In this document: in pieces, positions 44,501 to 52,857 of the stretch
Position numbering within the stretch: the stretch's first letter is position 1
Layout of the letters: each line of letters opens with the position of its first letter
NCBI RefSeq assembly: GCF_040869045.1
Contig: NC_090319.1
Coordinates: forward strand, 226,152,490 to 226,216,489
Direction: 5' to 3'
DNA: 64,000 nt
From: Eurosta solidaginis
Lineage: Eukaryota; Arthropoda; Insecta; Diptera; Tephritidae
The notes under the pieces: generated by a model
What the model was told of the DNA's origin: nothing
Databases searched by the model: none
The model's input: only the letters and a program-made list of their open reading frames with translations
Position numbers and translations under genes: made by a program

Positions 44501-46301
44501 ACCTCCCTGCTCTTGGTCAACGTTTGTTGCTCATCGAGTAACCAAAATCGTAGAAAAGGTAGGGAACAGTGCCTGGCACCACGTAGAGTCTGCATCAAAC
44601 CCAGCAGATTTGGCTAGCAGAGGGATGTCAGCAAAAGACCTAGTCGCAAGCTCCTTGTGGTGGCAGGGACCTTCTTGGTTACAAGAAGACAATTCAAAGT
44701 GGCCAAATCAAGAAAAGGAGTATCAGACAAATATTGAGCAAAAGCGCGTAAAAGCCTTTCCCACATCAAAAATAAGTGGAAATGAGGATATCTTAGAAAG
44801 GTTTTCAGAACTTTCTAGAGCCTTGCGGGTCATATCATATATTATAAGGTTTTCGCAAAGAACCAATACTAAAACAAAATCTTCCTTTAAAGCGGAATCG
44901 TACTTCATTTCACCCAATGAAATTCAGGCCACGACAAGTCGTTTAATAGCTCTCTACCAACGGAAGCATTATTCGGAGGAACTTTCGAGTTTGAAATCCG
45001 GGAAACTCATCGGTTCAAAGAGTGAAATCCTGCCTCTTACCCCGCTTGTCGATGAAAAGGGCATATTGAGGGTGGGCGGTCGTCTTTCAGGGGCCAAGGA
45101 TCTTCCCTACAGTGAACGGCACCCGATCATTCTGCCGTATGACTGCCGGCTCACACGACTTCTTGTCCAGTTCATCCACAAAGATACCCTGCATGGTGAG
45201 AACCAACTGATGTTTCGTCGCCTACGCACAGAATATTGGATACCTAGGGTAAAAAATATGATCCGATCGGTCATACATAATTGCAAAACCTGCACCATAT
45301 TCCGCAAACGGACCCAAACCCAACTGATGGGAGATCTACCTCCAGAGCGAACCACCTTTTCCCGGGCTTTCACCAATACGGGGGTAGATTTTGCCGGACC
45401 GTTTGACATCAAATCTTATAGCGGAAGAGGATGCCGCATATCAAAGGGTTACGTCTGCCTCTTTGTCTGCTTTGCCACCAAGGCGATTCATTTAGAAGTC
45501 GCGAGTGACCTCAGTACCGCCGCCTTTTTAGCAGCTTTCGATCGGTTTGTCGCCAGGCGAGGATGTCCGAAGAACATATACTCCGACAACGGAACAAACT
45601 TCGTCGGTGCCTCTCGAGCACTTCGATCCGAACTCAAAGCTTTCCTCGCCGATGCGCGTAACCAAACCCTATCGAAGTATTATCACCAAACCCTTCAATG
45701 GCACTTCATACCTGCAGCCGCCCCTCATATGGGCGGACTGTGGGAAGCTGGAGTCAAAAGTTTTAAAAACCACTTCAAAAAGATAGCGTTGGACTACAAA
45801 TTTACTATGGAGGAGTTCAGTACCCTTCTTTGCAGAGTTGAGTCTTGTCTCAACTCGAGACCTCTGAGCCCCTCCTCCAACGACCCGTCCAGCTTGGAAC
45901 CACTCACTCCGGGACACTTCCTCATTGGCGGTCATCTACTAGCCCCACCAGAGATTGACGTCAGTGAGAATCGTGCCTCACTTGTCAACCGCTGGGAGAA
46001 GCTGAAGGCATTACATCAAACGTTTTGCAAACGGTGGAAGTCCGAATATCTCACCGAATTGCAAAAACGCACCAAGTGGAAACACCCACAAGCCAATCTG
46101 AAACAAGGGGACCTGGTAGTCATAAAAGAGGAAAATTTACCTCCGAACGAATGGAGATTAGGACGAATAACCAAACTCCATTATGGAGCCGACAATCGAG
46201 TTCGAGTCGTCGAGCTTGATACCGCGAGAGGGCACACGACGAGACCAATCACAAAGTTGGTCTTGCTTCCTCCTTGCGAGGAGAGGGTCGGAGATCTTTA
46301 A
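41548..46301 (+). CDS. BEL-C Gag C-terminus and Pol, open frame
   Basis: An open frame of about 1,580 codons (first Met at 41646). Relative to 41646: Gag end (YLCSTKLPESTLALWEQ); knuckles CKMCNSKEHKLRNC, CCLNCLSAGHTVTRC and CNSCHSRHNTLLH (about residues 135-200); protease ALIDSGSECSFIT (about 277) through ILGGDIYPQVILDG; RT with YVDDVLAGG (about 690); RNase H with GFCDASEKAYAAT (about 866) and LWTDSTIVLAWI (about 938); integrase zinc region (HKDTLHGENQ, CKTCTIF); GVDFAGPF (about 1246), YSDNGTNFVGA (about 1312) and PHMGGLWEAGVKS; C-terminal domain with PPNEWRLGRITKLHYG. All catalytic motifs are present. Integrity agrees with the LTR evidence for youth. Without an intact Gag start, products would depend on internal initiation or do not form. 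Confidence 0.88.
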
Positions 46302-46318
46302 TACCCCACTTCTAATTC

Positions 46319-46367
46319 TCCCTAATTCCAATTCTTTTCTAGTCAGGGTGTGACACCGAATTAGGGA
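46319..46367 (+). promoter_or_regulatory. Hairpin enclosing a candidate 3' splice site
   Basis: TCCCTAATTC (46319-46328) pairs with GAATTAGGGA (46358-46367). The loop contains CAATTCTTTTCTAG (AG at 46341-46342), a pyrimidine-rich acceptor-like sequence 40 nt after the pol stop. A role in splicing is inferred. Confidence 0.4.
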
Positions 46368-46756
46368 TCTAAAGCTTGTCTACAATTTTTTATTATCCTA
46401 TTACAAATTATCCAAGACCAACAACCCTTCATGCAACACTCCTTAGGAACCAATTTCAAACCAACGATGCGGTTGGCGAATTGCATTGCTCTTTAAAATA
46501 GATCTAGGTTTAAAAGCTTTTCCTATCAGCCATGAAATTATTATACAACAGGAGAATTTCCTGTCTGCAAACCTATATTTTATCTAAACAGTAGTACACC
46601 TTTGCAGATGGCATTGGGTTAAGATTGCCTAATGTTTAGATAAAGGTGAATACGAGCTCAAATGGGAACGCGTGGGTTAGGCCATATCTATATATACAAC
46701 TTAACTAATTCACCTCGGCGCAAGACTTGTTTTCATGCGCCCATGGGCTTGCTTTG

Positions 46757-46927
46757 GGCATGAGTGAAATGTACGCTCCTATGTATAGCGGAGCCATTCA
46801 CACATCTCCTATTTGGCGGAGTCACATTCATACAACTGCCTATGTTTGGCATGAGTGCACTATCCGCTCCTATGTTTAGCGGAGCCATTCACACACCTCC
46901 TATTTGGCGGAGTCACATTCATACAAA
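46757..46927 (+). repeat. Two-copy 91-bp repeat with small hairpins
   Basis: GGCATGAGTG begins each copy (46757 and 46848). Each unit contains GCTCC-TATGTTTAGC-GGAGC and CTCC-TATTTGGC-GGAG stem-loop motifs followed by CACATTCATACAA. Function unknown. Confidence 0.7.
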
Positions 46928-47113
46928 CAAATAAAATGGGGGCCAAACTAACACGTTCCCAAAATTTTACTCATGATAATGACATATCTTCAACATGCTC
47001 CTCTAAGACTTTCATGGCTGACAAAAAAAGTTTTTCCCCAGAATTTAAAAGCTGATAACTTAGTTCACAAAAGTTCTTTCGCACGTGCGTGGAGCACAAA
47101 GAGTTTCGAATCA

Positions 47114-48374
47114 TTTTTTTTTTTTTTTTATTTTAACCTTATTTCAAAAGGACAAACTTCCCCAGGGGCAAAAGGAAACCTGTACGGTTGGTATAACCAA
47201 TGATCAATGGAAACTATTGCAAGTGAAGATCCAATCACTAGCAAGTTTTAGGAGAAATTATTAGCCTTTCAATCCAGACGTTACGTAGACCTTTCGCCGT
47301 CACTGTCTATTTATTTTTCTACGCCACCCTGAATATGTTTAATAAATGCTGGATAAGCTTTAAATAAATACGTTTTTGCAACTGCATTACTCAGTCACCG
47401 ATAGTATATTCTAGTAACTTATCATATTTGTGTTTAGTTGACTCGTGAGCAGTATCTACTAGTAATATAGCATGAGAATAACCCATAGCGACCTGAGGTA
47501 TTTTCATATTATCCATTTTGAGGACTTCCTTAGGAACAGTGGACGACCTTGGGAACTCGCCAATACCCAATTCCCCATAGGTAGGAGAAGCGCCCCAGGC
47601 TAGTAAGGTATCATCAGCTGATAGGATAATAGAAGTGTTTCCGCATCCGACATCAGTAATGTTCCACCCAGATAAGTCCTGAACAGGTTTTGGGTACATA
47701 TTTGCTTCTCCCGTCTTCTTATTTTGCCCAAATAGAAAGAGTACGCCAAGCTCGTTGAGGACAAGACTAAAGGTTGCGCCACAATATACATTACGTTCAT
47801 CACGTCCTTGCATGTCGAAAAATTTTATTAAACGAGGTACCATCTCGTCCGTAGGCTCTGCTTGACCAAGGCGCCCAAAGCTGCCACATCCCCAACTATA
47901 CACACGATTCTTAGAATCAGTGGCGACCGTATGATTATTACCGCAGGCGAAGTCGACAATTTGAACATTCTCTATAGGTATTACATGTCCCTCTTGCCTT
48001 TCGCAATATAAAGTACGATTTTTCCTTTATTTTGGAGACGTTTCAAAGTGACAAGATAATTTGTTCGCATGGACGAAATACTTTGCATCTGTGTTATGTC
48101 CCAATTGACCGTATTCGGGTAACCCAAATGTATGCAAATTACCTCTAATGTCAAACTCGGCTCCTCAACATATACGAATAATTGGCGGACCACGGTAGTT
48201 TATTGGGGTTGGGATACTTACCACCGGCTGGGTGTTACCTATACCACATTGGCCTGACTTATTCTCTCCGCAGGCATAAACAGTACCTGTCTCCGTCAAA
48301 AGGAGAGAATGGTGCCGACCACATGCAACTTGGACAACGTTGACGCGTTCCAAACAAAGGAAAAAAGTAGCCAT
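47114..48374 (-). pseudogene. RCC2-like (RCC1-repeat) processed pseudogene, antisense passenger in BEL-C
   Basis: The minus-strand frame 48374-47391 covers about 327 codons. It encodes RCC1-type blades: VACGRHHSLLLTETGTVYAC, GAEFDIRGNLHTFGLPEYGQ, FACGNNHTVATDSKNRVYSW, EMVPRLIKFFD, YPKPVQDLSGW and AMGYSHAILLVD. The order and wording match the C-terminal part of RCC2 (TD-60), a chromosomal-passenger-associated protein; the N-terminal third is absent. Two in-frame stops interrupt it (TGA near 48172, TAA near 48020). There is no intron in the 984 bp. About 260 nt downstream of the stop on its own strand is a 16-nt A tract (T run 47114-47129), consistent with a reverse-transcribed mRNA. It runs antisense to BEL-C between pol and ORF3. 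Confidence 0.82.
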
Positions 48375-48519
48375 CGAAATTTAAATCAAAGGAAAACACG
48401 ATTGTCAAAAGCTTGAGATAAAAAGCGCTCACATTCTAAAGTTATCAAAGGCATAAAGTATATACACAGAGCGTCTCAAAAGCCAACGCAGTCATAATAA
48501 AAACTCCAAATAAACGACG

Positions 48520-48921
48520 TCGTCGTAAACGAAAAACCACAACTTCATCAACTATTGTTTCCGGAAAACAATAATATTATTGATATGAAATCGCAAATAT
48601 CACCTACAGCAACAATACCAATGAGCAGTAGTTTACGTGCTCAAATAGATGAATTGAAGCATCTACAAAAACCTTTGGGTAGCGATTTACTTTCAAATAA
48701 TGAGCAGCAAGTTTGTAAAGATTTCATTCAACATACCACCTACAACATATTTATCACTAAAGACGCTTCTATTAAGCGGTGTACCACTTGTTAATAATCT
48801 GTCGTCTGCCTTAAGATTCGCTACAAAAGGATTGTTGTACTTTACTTACCATTTAATAAGCTTTTTATTTGTGTACTATTTTGCAATGGTTTTTATAAAA
48901 ATGCAAAGTATGAAGCACTGA
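48520..48921 (+). pseudogene. Unidentified small membrane-protein pseudogene
   Basis: I do not recognise this gene. A basic stretch (RRRRKRKTTTSS, near 48520) precedes a stop. From 48588 the frame reads MKSQISPTATIPMSSSLRAQ, then LRAQIDELKHLQKPLGSDLL and QVCKDFIQHTTYNIFITK. A one-base shift near 48760 links to TLLLSGVPLVNNLSSALRF and a hydrophobic segment (GLLYFTYHLISFLFVYYFAM) ending at 48921. The even coding feel across the shift suggests a former protein of about 110 residues with one membrane span. It is divergent from the RCC2 copy, whose 5' edge is roughly 100-150 bp away. It may be part of the same captured segment. Confidence 0.5.
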
Positions 48922-50340
48922 TTGGCACGGCACAAAGGGGGGCTGAAATAGAGAATTATTCTAAAAACGATTTTCAAAGCGATTGCACTATGAAAAAAAG
49001 GTGGTACTAACTGCTTCCACGCGTTTGATGGGAATGCGATCCAGCATAGGCATGATTTTCTTAATAGCTTGTGCCATTTTGTTGATATTACTTCGGAATT
49101 TTATAAATGCAGAAATTGGTCCTTTAAAACAAGAAAAATTGTTCTTCAGAAACTTGTGAAAATCAAAAACTTGCGCGCACACACGTGTAGTAGGACTCAC
49201 TTGGGCTAATCGGAATTTTCTCGTTCAGGAAGTGGAAAAGTGTAGTAAATGTCAAAATTTCTACACTTCACTTCTGACAATCAAGCAGTCAAGCATCACA
49301 AATCACACACAGAAGATTGTGCATTCACGAGCTCAATATTGCTTTTTTCTGCGCGTCTACGTCACACTTGACTGCTTCAGCGAATGATTGGTAGAGATAT
49401 TTTATACGCGACATGTAGTGTGGCAGCGCGACAGGGGGTTTTCGAAGTGATTTTTGCCTGAGGTTAGCGTCTGTTTTGCAATGCTTGACCATGATGGAAT
49501 TACAGGAGGTGGCGCACTGCGCATGTAAACAGGAGTTCCGATATTTTTAAGGGCAATTTTTACGTCATTCTCTTTCAGCTCTTGTGTTTTTTTTTCCTCT
49601 TTCTTCTCACGGCCTTTCGCCGTATGAGTTAAATGAAAAACAGCGGCGGCATCTGACTATCACATCTCGCGTGTGTGCAAATTTCACGCCATCTCTTCTC
49701 AAGTCTATCAATGATCCAGAGCATTCCCGTGAGAGTTGAGCGTGAGGTGGAGCTGTAAAACTCCCTGGAAGACGGCAATTAAAGTGCGTGCACACTAAGC
49801 GGTGCGACATGTAGCGGCAGCGGCGCTTCACTTTTTCTATTTGATCAACAGTGCCGCTCATGGCCGCGCCGCGCAGTGCTGCTACCGCTAGGTGTGAATT
49901 GTTCCATAAGAATACATGCGAAGAATATTTTGCAGCGCAGTGTAGTGCAGCTCAGTGTGGCCTTAGCTTTATCGACAATACACATCGAAACAATAAGGTT
50001 GAATGATGAAATCGCAACTGCGCAAGCATTTTTCATACACGTACAACAGTCAAGTTCGGAATCTGTAGTGTGTGGTGGCACGCCACTTGTAGTAAAATTA
50101 AAACACACCACAAATTATGTCGCGCCAGCTCAGCGACATCGACCGACCAAAGGCTGAAATATGTAAGGTAAAATACCAGAGCACCATCTACATGGGATGA
50201 TGGGTGCTAAAATCAGTTTAGCGGTTTTCCCCTTGCCCCTTCTTAATAATAATAATAGCAAATATTAATAAAAAAAAAAAAAAACGTCCTCATACATAAC
50301 CGCACTAGCCATCCATGTAGACGAAATCAATGTAATAACG
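48922..50340 (+). other. Non-coding passenger sequence in BEL-C
   Basis: No convincing gene. GC-richer sequence at 49780-49900 has imperfect inverted repeats. AATAAAAAAAAAAAAAAA at about 50268-50284 looks like a plus-strand 3' end with poly(A). Open frames at 49607-49861, 49845-50111 and 49876-50157 overlap one another on opposite strands and show no domain. Confidence 0.5.
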
Positions 50341-50345
50341 CTCGA

Positions 50346-50358
50346 TTATGTTTTTAGA
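50346..50358 (+). promoter_or_regulatory. candidate 3' splice site before ORF3
   Basis: ATTATGTTTTTAG|A ends one base before the ORF3 ATG (AG at 50356-50357). The equivalent site in BEL-A is TTTTAATTCCTTAG at 10757-10770, nine bases before its ORF3 ATG. Confidence 0.45.
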
Positions 50359-51612
50359 ATGACTCGTTTCACGGCAACTCGCGTCAAGACAGAGGAGCGT
50401 TCCAGAAGTTTCTCCGTACCATGCCGCCTTTGCGCCGCAAATCACGGCGTACGATTCTGCGCACAATACCGCAGGATGTCCGCTGAAGAGAGGTGGCAGG
50501 CGGTCCGCGAACATAACTATTGCATCAACTGTTTGTCCCCTTTCCACAGTCACGAGGTATGCACAAGTAAGGACAAGTGCTATCGATGCAACGAGCATCA
50601 TCATACTACCCTTCACCGGGACGAAACCAAGGAATGGAGGCAAACCACAAGCGACCTTCTCGATGACGGAGAAAGCTCAGACGGGGCCTTATCCCTGGCC
50701 CTCACCGAAAGAACCAAGTCTTGGGCGCAACAAATGGGTGATCGGGATGCCGAAGAAGAAGAAGAAGCAAGATTGGCGGCATTAGCTACCCTTCGTAGAC
50801 AACAGAGCGGCTCTGAAACACGTCCTTTCCGACCGCTATTACGGCACGAACAACAACGGCAATTAGAAACCGAAGCTGTACGACCAACTGGGAGCAAGCA
50901 GAAATCATACGTCGGTGGCTCTGAAACACGTCCTTTCCGACCACCCCCCCGTTCTACTCATGTGAGACGTGGTGACGCGGAAACGCGTCCTTTCCGCTCA
51001 TCGCGGCGCACATCGGGTAGAACGGTCCCGTATGAATCCCGAGAAGAAGACCGTGGGCGAGCACTTGTCCGACGAAAAGAAGTGCCCAAACGCTTTAGGA
51101 CCGGCCGAGTTATAGCAACCCCAGCCACACCATCGATAATAAGATCGTTTATCGCGGTCGCACCCACGGCAGTTGTTCGCATCGAGTCCGGAGGACGCCT
51201 GCATCTGGTACGCGCACTCATCGATCCCTGCTCCCCAAACACAGTGATTGATGCCAATCTGGCGAACGAACTCCATCTGGAGCGCATGAATTCCACGTCA
51301 CCAACGAGATGTACACTCATATTGCGCGGGAAGTATGGGGTAGCAGGGAGGGTAATCACCCAAGCTATAGTAATAACACGCCATAACCGTCTCAACCCGA
51401 TCGCTAGCGTAGACTCCACAATCGCAACGCCTTTCCAGTTTATGCGGTTGGCAGACCCCGATTTTTACCGCGCCGCACCAGTGCGACTTACACTCGGCGC
51501 TGATGTTTATGCCAGTCTTATGATCAGCGGCACGCCACCGTCCACGAATAACGGGCTACTAGCTCAGGCCACCATATTTGGCCTGGTCATCTCGGGGGCC
51601 TACCAACAGTAA
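50359..51612 (+). CDS. BEL-C ORF3: CCHC knuckles, ETRPFR repeats and retropepsin-like domain
   Basis: A 417-residue open frame between the passenger segment and the 3' LTR. Residues 23-88 hold three knuckles: CRLCAANHGVRFC, CINCLSPFHSHEVC and CYRCNEHHHTTLH. An acidic stretch follows, then three repeats of an ETRPFR motif spaced about 20-40 residues apart in an Arg-rich region (about 150-225). The C-terminal part is a DUF1758/retropepsin-like domain: VRALIDPCSPNTVIDANLAN (about 283-302), where D-P-C replaces D-S-G, then TLGADVYASLMISG and LLAQATIFGLVISG, matching the end of the pol protease. It looks like a duplicated nucleocapsid-protease module placed where env would be. The frame is intact. 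I infer an RNA-binding accessory Gag or a regulatory protease; no function is known. Confidence 0.75.
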   Translation: MTRFTATRVKTEERSRSFSVPCRLCAANHGVRFCAQYRRMSAEERWQAVREHNYCINCLSPFHSHEVCTSKDKCYRCNEHHHTTLHRDETKEWRQTTSDLLDDGESSDGALSLALTERTKSWAQQMGDRDAEEEEEARLAALATLRRQQSGSETRPFRPLLRHEQQRQLETEAVRPTGSKQKSYVGGSETRPFRPPPRSTHVRRGDAETRPFRSSRRTSGRTVPYESREEDRGRALVRRKEVPKRFRTGRVIATPATPSIIRSFIAVAPTAVVRIESGGRLHLVRALIDPCSPNTVIDANLANELHLERMNSTSPTRCTLILRGKYGVAGRVITQAIVITRHNRLNPIASVDSTIATPFQFMRLADPDFYRAAPVRLTLGADVYASLMISGTPPSTNNGLLAQATIFGLVISGAYQQ

Positions 51613-51912
51613 GCCAATCGCAGAATATTTTTATATCTACAACATATCTACAGATAGCTCCACATCCACATTTTAATCTAATAAGGTGCATTGAACTAAA
51701 TGGAACCACGTATTTATGTATTAACCATTTTTCTCTCATCCACAGTATTTATCGAGAAATGGGAGCCATCACCACAAGGCGATAGAGAACAACGTACGAA
51801 TCCTACTTTATTTCATATTCTGTACACCCAATATATCGCTACATGTATTATCTTAGATGTCAATTCGGACTGGTTGTTTGTTCTCAGCTTGCTCGCCGCA
51901 AGGGGGCCGGCA
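51613..51912 (+). other. BEL-C 3' untranslated region and polypurine tract
   Basis: Non-coding sequence ending in GCAAGGGGGCCGGCA just before the 3' LTR. This resembles the GCAAGGCCGGAGGCTA of BEL-A and is the likely plus-strand primer. Confidence 0.6.
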
Positions 51913-52380
51913 TGTTTAGGCCACCAGCCTAAATATTTTTAAAATAACTTTTAGTTCACCCTAATACGGCCCGTATACTTAACCATTACCGGTATCTGTC
52001 CTTGCACAGCCGAGAACTAATTGAGTAGGGGAAAACTCGACGAAAGTTAGCAATCGGCGGGTGCCATGGACTCTTTCCTTTTTTTTCACTTTCACTTTTC
52101 TTTTGAACATCAGCAAGTGAGCTCCAGCAACCACACCGAAGGTAAGCATTCATTGTTTCAAGTGCGAATTCCAAACCATTAAATTAAAGTAATTTCCGAA
52201 ATACTTCGTAATTTAATTTTTCCATTTACTTTGAATTATTGAATAAAGAAAGTTTGTTGTTAATTAGATTAGTGAAAGTGTTGGTTTTTAATAAGTCACT
52301 AACTAGTCCCTTTTCTTTTACATTTCTTTTTGGTTTTACGTGCGAGCGAATCCCCATCGTCCCCGAATTACACGTAATCA
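51913..52380 (+). repeat. 3' LTR of BEL-C
   Basis: 468 bp, identical in length to the 5' LTR. The one difference I see is GGTATCTG here versus GGTAACTG at 39414. It is followed by CACTT, the right target duplication. Confidence 0.93.
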
Positions 52381-52385
52381 CACTT

Positions 52386-52857
52386 GGCTTTAACATTAAA
52401 TTCAATTTTTTAAACAAAACAATTTAATTTGAGCGTTTATTCAGTGGACGGAACATTTTTCCTCCAACTTTGCTCAGTTTTTTCACTTGCGTTTTCTTTA
52501 AGTTAATACTGTGCTACATACATTTATACACGCACACGTACATAAATATAGTTGGTTGGCGAGCAATAATTTTTTAACGCGTATATTTACACGTACGTAT
52601 ATTTTACATACAGTCCACAGTTTTTTCACTTTTAAAACTATTATATTTGAGTTTATTTTCTTTTAAATAAATATTAACATTTACGATTTTATACAAAATT
52701 CATTAGAATTTCATTTAATTTGTTTGGCTTGATTTTGTTGGTGGAAAGCGTTAACTAATTTATATTATCATTTTGGGGTATTCCACAGACACTGACTCTG
52801 TGCATTGAATATTTTTGGAAATATTCATTGTTTCTATCTTTTAAAAAATTTTCAATA
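52386..52857 (+). other. BEL-B leader, 3' segment
   Basis: AT-rich non-coding sequence that continues 38902-39333 after removal of BEL-C and leads to the BEL-B gag ATG at 52858. Confidence 0.65.

Larger units (their letters stand above)
46302..47113 (+). other. BEL-C post-pol spacer, non-coding
   Basis: This begins the 4-kb segment absent from BEL-A, where ORF3 starts only 44 bp after pol. It contains a 10-bp-stem hairpin enclosing a splice-acceptor-like tract (46319-46367) and a two-copy 91-bp repeat (46757-46927). No ORF of note. Confidence 0.6.
39334..52380 (+). mobile_element. BEL/Pao element BEL-C, 13 kb, young, with ORF3 and a host-derived passenger
   Basis: The two 468-bp LTRs (39334-39801 and 51913-52380) differ at one site that I can see and are flanked by CACTT (39329-39333 and 52381-52385). 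The interior has a 1.26-kb leader, gag with a fresh lesion, a long open pol, 4 kb of non-BEL sequence including an antisense RCC2-like pseudogene, and an open ORF3. At 13,047 bp it is several kb longer than BEL-A. It is inserted in the BEL-B leader and is the youngest datable LTR element here. Confidence 0.93.

Noticed and set aside
47391..47903. Functional RCC2 gene
   Set aside because: The frame lacks the N-terminal third, has two in-frame stops, is antisense inside a young LTR element and ends in an A tract, so it is a pseudogene.
49780..49900. GC-rich imperfect inverted repeat resembling TE ends
   Set aside because: Arms match only in short blocks, with no target duplication and no clear boundaries.
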